From contig CM041465.1 of NCBI GenBank assembly GCA_023213395.1, positions 232,135,741-232,199,740 of the forward strand: a DNA stretch of 64,000 nt, in the 5' to 3' direction. Positions 56,034-64,000 of this stretch are shown one piece after another (the first letter of the stretch is position 1; each line of letters begins with the position of its first letter). Made by a program: the position numbers and the translations under genes. The notes beneath the pieces were generated by a model, which searched no databases, had not been told where the DNA came from, and saw only the letters and a list, made by a program, of their open reading frames with translations. The stretch comes from Cycas panzhihuaensis (Eukaryota; Cycadophyta).

Positions 56034-56500
56034 GTCTACTTTGATATTGGCTAGTCGCCCATAGGTCGTACCAATAGTTCATTAGCCAATTTCAACGAAT
56101 AAGTCGCTGCTTCCAACTTCGGGCTTCCTAATTTACGCCATGTTACGGTGGTAACACATTTCTTCTTTCGCCTCCATCCACAATTACTCGTGGGAATGTT
56201 TCTCCCAAAGACGACATGGTTACCATTGGATCCATGTCGAATGATGGTATAATTTGCTTTAAACTTTTGGTAATTCCTTTCTGTAGCACTCCTCCTTTAA
56301 TCCAATCAATAACTTGGGACAGGGGGATAGTCAATCAGAATCGTTTCACCAAATTCTCCATTAATAGCAACATTAGGGGATATCCTCAGCTGGCAATCCT
56401 TTGAAAAGTTCTTCCATCTGCACCATTTGGGGTTTTGTCGTAAGTTCTTCCAGTAGTCTTTCTTGCTCCTTTTATTTATTTTTCTGAACATAGATGTATT
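56034..56500 (-). pseudogene. Ty3 protease active-site region
   Basis: Minus strand. GETFPRVIVDGGERRNVLPP (56143-56200) contains the D-G-G variant of the aspartic protease active site that plant Ty3 elements often have. Upstream VIDWIKGGVLQKGITK and LRISPNVAING (56250-56400) look like a zinc-free linker. A stop follows the motif and the strand continues in another frame. Confidence 0.75.
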
Positions 56501-56721
56501 TCGTTTCCGGTTTACCCATTGGTAGTGTACTCTCCTCCCGGACTAGACCATCTAACACTTGTTTTGCTTGTCTATACCGATCCATTTCTGTTGGTAGATT
56601 TGAATATCCTTCATCCAATTTCTCTTTCTGTTTATTTTGTAATTTCACATTTTTGGCTTCTGGTACGATTGTCATCAAGTTAGTCGCTTTGGCTTTGCCT
56701 TTGCAATCCTCCGTTTTGTGG

Positions 56722-58427
56722 TCACTTGGGCCACGATTCTGCATCTGACGGCTTCGTATTCACCTTCATTGGGCATTCGACTTCCAAAGGTGCGAGCGTA
56801 AACAGATGAGGCATCTCCCCATCGGTACGTTTCTTCCTCGAGGGTTCTCGTCGCCTCGTTGTATACACATTCCGAGGTGGGTTGCCTCCCTTCCCGACCT
56901 CGTCCTCAGAATGCCTTTCCCACAGGATTGTAAAAACAATCCCTAGTTGTATGTGTGTCAACTTCACATATATGGCACCACTTCTCCTATTGGTGCATCG
57001 CACTGTTTTTTAAATTTAAATCACATTCCCTGGTGGTATGTGAGTTTTCTTCACAAATGTGGCACCACTTGGTTACCCTTCCAGTGTGCTCTTTCTTTTT
57101 AGGTGTTTCCTCTTCTTCACGGTTATTTATGATTTTCAATCTAGCTACCTCTTTTCTCAATGCCTCTAATTCCGATTCCTCCTCTGCTACCCCTACCTGG
57201 CAGAAGGGTCGGTTGTACTGGTTTTGCTTCAACTCTCTAATCTCGTCTTGTAACCTCAGCAGCAAGGAGTCTTGTCCTCCCGCTTGGGCGTCCATTTCCA
57301 TTTCAAAGTCTAATGCCAGATCTTGAGCATTCTTGAATGATTTCAATGGATGAGCATGCATCATGGCTCGCAACTTCTCATTCAGCCCTCTTACAAAGTA
57401 ATTCTTCATATTATGGTCAGTTATCATTTCATTGATCATGCTCGCTGCAATAATTTTCATTCGGCTAATGTAAGTTAGGACAGATTCTCCCGGCCTCTGT
57501 CTGATCTCTCGTAGTGCGATTTCGATAGCTTCATTACTGCGAAACTTTTGAAATCTTTCTTCAAATGCTTTCTTAATCTTCACCCATGGCTCATTCTTGT
57601 TTGTTTCCTTATACCATGCCGAGGGTACTCCTCTCAATGTCTGATGAGCGTGCTTTGATTTCATCTTCGTCTTTAATCTTTTCGACATCAATGAGGCTCT
57701 GAAATAGATATACATGCTCAGCTGCGTCTGAAGTATCATTAAAGATTAGTTTCCTAAAGTCTCTATAGTCGTCCATTTTGGGAGATTGTAACTGTCCCCC
57801 ACCTGATGGTGACTTTTCCCTTCCTCCCTCCTTTGGGGATGCACTGGGAGTAACTACCGATGTACTCTCTTTTCCAAACAACGGATTTTTAAATGGAGTT
57901 TTTATGTGTATAGGTTCCACTACACCTGGAACTTGTATAGTCAATGGTGTTGCCGTAATGTAAGATTGATCAGATCCCCTTTCTGTCAAATCTTCAAAAA
58001 GCTGTCTCGTTAGCTTGTTCTCCCAATATGCCGAGGGACCTTCCTCTGCCTTCTTATCGCTGTCACCTAGATCCTTCGGGCTGTCCTCCACTAGTATACT
58101 TCCCTCTGTTAGGATCTCTTTATGTTTTTCATCCACTTTTGGCTTCCCTTCAATCTCCGGGCTAAACAAATCATCTCTAATTGGGGCTGGTGTCAATACC
58201 ATGTGTTCGCCATGGGTTTCCTCTTCCTGAGGTGTCTGGGCTCCACTTGCCTCAGATCCTTCAACAGACTGTCCCTTAGTCTCATTGTTTTGCGAACTTA
58301 ATCTCTTCGCCCTTCTGAGTTTTGCTTCTTTTGACCATCTTAGTGCCCTTTGTCTGCTGGTTTCCTTTTCCTTGGGTGAAGTATCCTTCTGGGGCTCTTC
58401 CGACCTTGAAGGCCTCTTAGGTGGCAT
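56722..58427 (-). pseudogene. Ty3 gag with two zinc knuckles
   Basis: Start MPPKRPSRSEEPQKDTSPKE at 58427, 138 bases inside the 5' LTR. A charged N-terminal arm is followed by TAEHVYLF-type start of the gag core; after a frame change near 57650-57700 the frame continues LRGVPSAWYKETNKNEPWVK, IKKAFEERFQKFRSNEAIEI and YISRMKIIAASMINEMITDH (57200-57630). A coiled-coil LEALRKEVARLKIINNREEE precedes the first CCHC knuckle WCHICEENSHTTREC (about 57010-57070). A second, CEVDTHTTRDC-like, lies at 56940-56980 after another frame shift. Gag would form particles and bind RNA. It is the best-preserved gag of this family in the window. Confidence 0.9.
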
Positions 58428-58550
58428 TGGAAGGTCCCACAGGCTGCCGGTGGCTTAGTTCTGACCCGCCATCACGGCCTGTGGTCCTCCTGCTTTACAC
58501 ATTCTTTTCCCTTGAAACTCCTAGGCCCTTGTCCCTCCTCAACGGACGTA

Positions 58551-58563
58551 GGCAACGGAACCA
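58551..58563 (-). other. Unusual primer-binding site of the large Ty3 element
   Basis: Minus-strand TGGTTCCGTTGCC, one base after the LTR. It starts with TGG as expected for pairing with a tRNA CCA end but is not the initiator-Met type. The relative at 7964-7976 has TGGTTTCGTTTCC. Confidence 0.7.
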
Positions 58564-58564
58564 A

Positions 58565-59400
58565 TGTTGACTGCTGGGGGTGCCTTGTTACACTTACGAG
58601 ATACCCCTTGCTCCACTTGTCAAGGTTACAGTAGCTATAGTCTAGTTTCGGGATCATCACAACATGGTCATTCACATACATTCCACATACATTCCATATA
58701 TAATTCACGTAATGGTACACAACAAGATGCAATCAATACATACTCAACAAATCATCATCACAACACCAAGAATACACCAATTTCCACGTAACTCTTCCTT
58801 TTATTAAGTCAACAATTCATTTACACAAAGGCTGGAATGCATTCCTGAGCATTCCAAAGACATCTGATCTTTTCATACAATGCGTACCCAGATGGTACTT
58901 ATCATACAGTGATGCTCCAAATGGCTGTCATGCGTACTGGCTCCTGCACCTTTGCGTACCCCTGATATCCGGCTCTCATCCTAACCAGGCGAATCATGCG
59001 TACCTCCTTAAGTACTCATGCTGGTACCTTTTGGCTGAAGGGTTATGACTGCCTGTCATAACCGTACCCCTTCAGTCATGCGTACCCTTTCACTTAACCA
59101 CTTGTTTAGCCTTAATTAATCCGTCCTTTGAGTCCGTACGTCCGTACGTACGTCTGGCACCTCGACAAGTTTTCATTGGTCCCCTTGAGTCGTGCATATC
59201 GCTTCTGCTTGGTTCCGTTCCGCCGCTGGTACATATCTATCATACGTACCCGTTTCGTGCGCATTGTCATCGCACCTGAATGCTAGTTTTTACGCGTTTT
59301 GCCTCGTGCGTACCTGCATGCGGTCCGTACCTGCACAACTCGGGTTATCTGACCTACCTCTGGTCCTCACATAGCCATTGGATCACTTTTGACTCCAACA
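58565..59400 (-). repeat. 5' LTR of the large Ty3 element
   Basis: 836 bases, same ends as 47480-48251, with an extra stretch of about 45 bases near the internal end. Also rich in CGTACC/GTACGT motifs (for example CGTACGTCCGTACGTACGTC near 59132). Confidence 0.92.
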
Positions 59401-59825
59401 ATTACGTGGCCCTTGTTGTAGTAATAGTGGTCTAGCCAATGCCTTTCCTATGTTGTCTATGTTTTGAGGAAGGGTATCTTGTGAGCCATGTTGCTTGTGA
59501 AGAAACATGAAAACATGCATGTGTTCTAAACTATAGGATCTTGATCATACACAACAAGCAACAATAAAGAGCATAGGTACACAGTACACAATAATTTATG
59601 CGAGAAATTCTTTTGGGAAAAAATTCACCACAAAAGATCGTTAAATCACGTTGACAATTCTTGGATGATTTTATAATGGACTCTAGGGTTATTTATAACT
59701 CCCCAAATAGTACATCCAACCTGAATGGTTGTGACTTTCCGTAATATTTGCACCTTTTCACTTAACATTAATTAAACCACACTTAACATTAAACAAGTGG
59801 CTTAGCTTTAATTGCCACGCTAACA
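59401..59825 (-). repeat. 3' LTR remnant of a minus-strand copia
   Basis: Starts TGTTAGCGTGGC at 59825 on the minus strand, preceded by the purine tract AAAAGGGGA. The lower end is cut by, or abuts, the large Ty3 LTR. Confidence 0.65.
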
Positions 59826-60692
59826 TCCCCTTTTAATGTAAATGTGTAGTTTGAAATTACTGATGAAGGTTGGAATTATCCTTGCTGATACATCCCCCCT
59901 CAAGAATAACTTCTCTAAGTCCCAATCTGGTATAAATTTTAGTGAATTGATCTTCAATAAGTGCTTTGGCAAACACGTCCACAAGCTGCTTCTCATTTGG
60001 ACAAAAGTCAACCTACAACTTTCTTGTTTTGACCTATTCACAAATGTCGTGGTGATGAATTTCAATATGCTTCATACATGCATGAAACTTTAGATTTTTT
60101 GATAAATGAATAGTGCTCTATTTATCGACTAAAATAACCAACATGCTACAAGATATATCAAGGATATCCAAAAGTCCTTACAATCAAACAACTTGTCTTG
60201 CACCAATAGCGAGTCCTTGATACTCTGCCTCTATAGAAGATAGTGCTATTGTTTGTTGCTTCTTCGACTACTACGATACAAATCCATTGCTAATACCAAA
60301 CACATATCTAATAGTGGATTTCCGATCATCAAAATCTCTTCCTTAATCTACATCAGTGTAGCCCTGTAACTTTACATCTCCATCATGAAGGTACTCTAGA
60401 CCAAGATTCAAAGTCCCTTCCAAATATCTTAGAATCCGCTTTGCTACAAGTCAATGTGGCTCTTGTGGATTCTACATATAATGGGAAACTAATCTGATAG
60501 CATAAACAATATCTGGCTTGGTATGAGTCAAATAGATTAGACACCCTATCAATTGTTTATACAACGTTCCATCTACTATAGGTTGTTTCATATCTTTCAA
60601 GAGCTTTGTGCCTTTAGTGCATGGTGTTCAACATGCTTGCAATCCTCCATCTTAAATTTCTCAAGTAGGATCTTTGCATACTTTGTTTGTAA
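59826..60692 (-). pseudogene. Copia RT C-terminal part and RNase H remnant
   Basis: Minus strand. A copia RT end near 60600-60680 (TKYAKILLEKFKMEDCKHVE), then LIGCLIYLTHTKPDI near 60510-60550 and the RNase H tail DVFAKALIEDQFTK near 59920-59960 in mixed frames. It is interrupted at 60693 by the LTR of the family A copy. Many stops. Confidence 0.78.
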
Positions 60693-61000
60693 TGAAAGAA
60701 GTGGATCCAACATTCATATCCATGCACTATACACAAAGGCAAACGTGGGAGCAAGAGAGACATGAGAGAAAAAGAGTAGCTCTCACCAAATGGGGAGGTA
60801 AGAATGAGCCTCCTCTATTGAGCTATTGCTTTATATTGATGAGAGAGTGCATTAGGGTTAGGACTTTCCCTAATGAGATGAAATTACACATAATGCACAC
60901 GAAAGTGCATTTCACTTAAGTGATCTAATTTAAAGTTCAATTAAGACCCTTTTGAGAATAATAAACTAATGTAATGACCTTGTGGCATTAACCCATTTCA
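60693..61000 (-). repeat. 3' LTR of copia family A, copy 2
   Basis: 308 bases, TGAAATGGGTTAATG start at 61000 on the minus strand. Nearly identical to 15941-16248. It is preceded by the purine tract complementary to CACCCCCTTAA (61003-61013). Confidence 0.93.
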
Positions 61001-61469
61001 ATCACCCCCTTAATGGCAGAAGGTGATTTCATCCTATTTTATTCTATCCCATGAGGTCTTCATTTGAGCCTCTTACAAAGCAAACTACTATGACACTTTT
61101 GTGAGAAATCCTCATGGGGAAGAAAACCCACAGACTTTCTAATCTACTAACCTGATTCAGGTGGCTCTTTGAATGAAACTAGATAGCCAATCAATATAAT
61201 GAGTATTGTAGCTATAATCTACTGAGTCTCCATATACCATTTGGTTATCCCCCATGCCCTTTTGGGTTTTCACAAGTTTTGTTTTTCTGAAATGGTACAA
61301 CCCTTATCGTTTCACACCCTCAAGGGGTTTTCACGAATGGGATAGAGCAGAGACTTACTCTTGTCCTTATGCACTCACAAGGGGTTTTCACAAATGAGAT
61401 AGAGTATGATGGTCCTGTTGTCGTCTCCTTCAATCACTTGGAGATGGAGGCTTTAAGGCCGAGCTATCT

Positions 61470-61920
61470 TCAGAACTGTTCAAACTTCATCCTTTGCATT
61501 GGCTTGGTGAAGATATCGGCCACTTGATCTACTGTAGGGCAGTACTCCAGTTGAATCGTGTCATCATGAACTAGTTCTCTAATCCTGTGGACTTTTGTAC
61601 TTATATGTTTGGTATGATCGTGAAATACAGGATTTTTAGCCATGTGGATTATAGACTGGTTATCCACATGTAGGCTAGTAGAACTTGTTTGGGTGACATT
61701 CAATATGTTCAACAATTTTCTAAGCCATATCACCTCCTTGCTTGTCTCAGAAACAGCAATATATTCAACTTTTCCAGTTGAGTTTGCAACTATCTTCTGT
61801 TGCCTGGATCTCCATGATATTGGTGATGTTCCAAGAAACGTTATGTACCCAGACAGGGATCTTCCTATGTCTTTATCTCCGACAAAGTCTAAGTTTGTGT
61901 ATGCATAAAGTTTGAATTAT
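61470..61920 (-). pseudogene. Copia A copy 2 RNase H
   Basis: Minus strand: FVGDKDIGRSLSGY-like start at about 61850, ETSKEVIWLRKLLNILNVTQ, NQSIIHMAKNPVFHDHTKHI and DQVADIFTKPMQRMKFEQF (61470). Frame changes near 61740. Same block as 16724-17224. Confidence 0.9.
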
Positions 61921-62021
61921 GCATTGGGTTCATATAACAGACCATATTTGTTGGTTGTCTTCAGGTATCTCAACACTTGTACTACAACCTACTAGTGATT
62001 TTGATTAGGATTTGTCATGAA

Positions 62022-62682
62022 TCATGCAATCATGCCAATAGAGTGTGCAACATCTGGGCTTGTGTTGGTAGTATAGATGAGACTACCTACAAGTTGCTTG
62101 TAGAGTGTTGCATTTGCCTCCCTAGTGTCACCATCAGCTAAGAGTTTAACATTAGGTTCCATAGGTGTTGCCACTGGTCGAGCATCTTCTAACTGAAACT
62201 TTGTCAGAAGATCGTTGATGTGCTTTTCTTGGGAGAGAAAGATTTTGCCATTCTTTTGACTTATTTCAATTTCCAAGTAATATTTTATCAACCCGAGGCC
62301 AGACAATTCAAAAGTTTTAGTAAGGCCCTTCTTCTGTTAATTGATTGCCTATTCATTATTCCTCGCTATTAGCATATCATCCACAAAGATTAAAAGGTAA
62401 GTGACTCTATCTTTTTGGTGCTTGATGAGAAGTGTTGCATCAATATTTTGATAGTCACAAACCTCATATCCAAGTTGCCTCAGTCTTTTAGACAACTTGG
62501 CAAACCAAGCACGAGGGGCTTGTTTCAGGCCGTACAAGGACTTTCTGAGCCTGCAAACCTTATGCTACTGACCGACGATCTTGTATCCTTCTGGTTGAGC
62601 CATGTAAATTTCTTCTTCAAGGTTCCGATTGAGAAATGTGATCTTAACATCGAGCTGGTAGATTTTCTATTAGTTTTTAACA
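62022..62682 (-). pseudogene. Copia A copy 2 reverse transcriptase (3' part)
   Basis: Minus strand: [20 protein letters not shown] and the active site FVDDMLIARNNE (62349-62537), LGLIKYYLEIEISQKNGKIF and LVGSLIYTTNTSPDVAHSIG (62022-62306). Frame changes near 62330 and 62545. Upstream FLNRNLEEEIYMAQ and YQLDVKI (62590-62665) run into the inserted LTR. Confidence 0.92.
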
Positions 62683-63060
62683 TGGAAAGTATTCATTATC
62701 AACAATATCAATGAACAAAACAAAGTTTGTATTAACATACCACAAATAAGATAACATCAGAACATTCATGCATCACAGACTCAACATGAGTCTTAATGAT
62801 GACTTGATTACATACACTACCTCAACCACCTTTATATACAAAATAGGTGGGAGAACATACAAGAGATGTGATACATGTGGGACAAATACCTCTAACCTAG
62901 CCAATGACATTACACCAACTAACTAACCAATGAGCTTCTATCTTCCCACATAATATTATAATAACGAGTGACCCTTGGACCCTAATACTTGGGACTATGA
63001 CTATTGACCCTAAGACACATTTTACTTTGACACATTAACATTAAACATTATATTCTAACA
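62683..63060 (-). repeat. Solo-LTR-like insertion in copia RT
   Basis: About 378 bases absent from copy 1 at the same place. On the minus strand it starts TGTTAGAATATAATG, much like the LTR at 724-919, and ends CTTTCCA. A/T-rich flanks prevent a sure target duplication (perhaps AAAAA), and a dozen extra bases follow it. No PPT or PBS lies inside, consistent with a solo LTR. Confidence 0.7.
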
Positions 63061-64000
63061 TTTTTTAGCCATGTTGAGCAGCCAAGGCTATAAGAGTTTT
63101 GATTGTGGACCACTTGGTTGTAGGTGCAAAGATTTCAGTGTAGTTGATGCCTTCTCTTTGTGTGAATCCTTTTGCTACTAGCCTTGCCTTGTGTTTTTCT
63201 AGAGTGTTGTCTGATCTGTACTTGTTTTTGAACACCCATTTGTTTCAAACTACCTTTCTTCCAAGTGGTAGATCGACAAGCTCCCATGTATCATTCATGA
63301 TAAGAGATTAGCACTCTTCGTTCATGGCATTTCTCCAAGTTGTACGCTTTACAGCTTTTTGGTATGTTAGGACTCTTCATTGAGAGCAAGGTGCAATTCT
63401 GCTAGTTCAAACTCAATGGAAAGTGATTCATGCATCCTTGCTCTATGGACACTTCTAGTGTCAGTTTTGCGTATCTCATCTGGTCGCATGTCCTTATGTA
63501 ACTGGTAGGCTTCCCAAAAACCTCGAGTTGGGAATGAGGTTTTCATTTTTGCAACCTCTTGGTCTTCGTTATGATCCTGAAAAGGGTCATGTGAAATGTT
63601 TAGTACAGAGGAAGTTGACAATGTTGGAGAAAATGGGCCAACCACTGATGTTGGAGAAATTGGTCCTTTTGCTATGGCTTTGCCTTTGTCAACTTGGTTG
63701 TTCTCAAATGATGGTGTTGGATGTGCACACATCGGTTGGGAGTCACAGCTTGTATCCTCCGGGGCTCTATTATCATATTCCAAGATTTTAAGCAATTGTT
63801 GAGCATCTCCCCCCTAAGTTTTGGAATCTGGACATCAAATTCTATAGCATCATTAAATCGGCGCAAAGGCATTTTGGAGTTAAATCTGAACAATTGATCT
63901 TTAGTCCTTGCAAACACAACATCTCTAGTAATGATGATTTTACATTATGAAGGTAGGAAAACCTTGTACCCCTTTTTGTCCATAGGGTATCCGACAAAGA
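63061..64000 (-). pseudogene. Copia A copy 2: RT N-terminal part, linker and integrase end
   Basis: Minus strand: LIALAAQHG near 63070-63100, the RT start WVFKNKYRSD-like near 63210-63240, then a linker frame (63367-63795) with HRARMHESLSIEFELAELHL and an Asn/Ser/Pro-rich middle, and the integrase C-terminal block near 63890-64000 (FVGYPMDKKGYKVFLPS, ARTKDQLFRFNSKMPLRR). A frame change lies near 63920. Residues match copy 1 at 18000-18850. Confidence 0.85.

Larger units (their letters stand above)
47480..59400 (-). mobile_element. Large Ty3/gypsy element with extra ORFs, containing a LINE
   Basis: 11.9 kb between LTRs 47480-48251 and 58565-59400. On the minus strand the order is primer site, gag, protease, spacer with a gag-like segment, [LINE], RT, RNase H, integrase, 68-bp repeat array, two further ORFs, 3' LTR. 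The integrase has no visible chromodomain, and the very long leader-to-LTR layout with ORFs beyond integrase recalls the Tat/Athila side of the Ty3 tree. Flanking bases GTTAT and ATTAC do not form a target duplication. Coding regions carry frameshifts. A decayed relative is at 7224-12900. Confidence 0.9.
60693..64000 (-). mobile_element. Copia family A, copy 2 (runs off the window)
   Basis: 3' LTR at 60693-61000, then RNase H, RT and integrase C-terminal region on the minus strand, closely matching copy 1 at 15941-23528. Gag, protease and 5' LTR lie beyond 64000. A solo-LTR-like insertion at about 62683-63060 splits RT. It lies within an older copia (59401-60692). Confidence 0.92.

Overview
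The window reads as nuclear DNA from a seed plant with a very large, retrotransposon-packed genome. A gymnosperm such as a conifer is my best guess. The reasons are degenerate Ty1/copia and Ty3 elements nested inside one another, no bacterial-style gene clusters, and one host gene seen only as four small exons. The organism is an inference. Nearly all recognisable coding sequence is retrotransposon-derived and broken by stops and frameshifts. No tRNA, rRNA, CRISPR or bacterial feature was recognised.

Layout. 1-7223: broken copia and Ty3 pieces in both orientations, namely a minus-strand copia RT-RNase H half with its 3' LTR, a plus-strand copia gag-protease-integrase half, a minus-strand Ty3 5' LTR with gag, and a plus-strand copia protease-integrase piece. 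7224-13870: a plus-strand, internally deleted Ty3 element interrupted by a copia 5' LTR and gag. 13871-15940: mostly unrecognised. 15941-23528: a full-length but dead minus-strand copia element (family A). 23858-26399: an unusual LTR pair with about 1.6 kb between. 26400-29635: no clear genes; a TA/GA microsatellite lies near 28950.

29636-38167: a long minus-strand LTR element with only a relic gag, target duplication TTTGA. Its 5' LTR was hit by a very young copia element (33541-38109, target duplication ATAAT, LTRs indistinguishable by eye). 39020-39824: exons of a plant RNA pseudouridine synthase, the only host gene identified. 41322-45988: a gag-only copia element, target duplication AGAAC. 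47480-59400: a large minus-strand Ty3 element with gag, protease, an extra gag-like segment, RT, RNase H, integrase, a 68-bp repeat array and two further ORFs. A 5'-truncated LINE with an 18-bp target duplication sits inside it. 59401-60692: the 3' part of another copia. 60693-64000: a second family A copy running off the window and itself carrying a solo-LTR-like insertion.

How the parts relate. Order of events can be read from the nesting: the young copia came after the 29.6-38.2 kb element, and the LINE came after the Ty3 element it splits. The gag-only copia and the pol-less LTR element can only have moved with proteins supplied by other copies. The large Ty3 family also has a decayed relative at 7.2-13 kb. 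The best candidates for something not well described are the Ty3 architecture at 47-59 kb (gag-like segment between protease and RT, GGTACGTATA array, post-integrase coiled-coil ORF) and the gag-only copia with two in-frame TAG codons.
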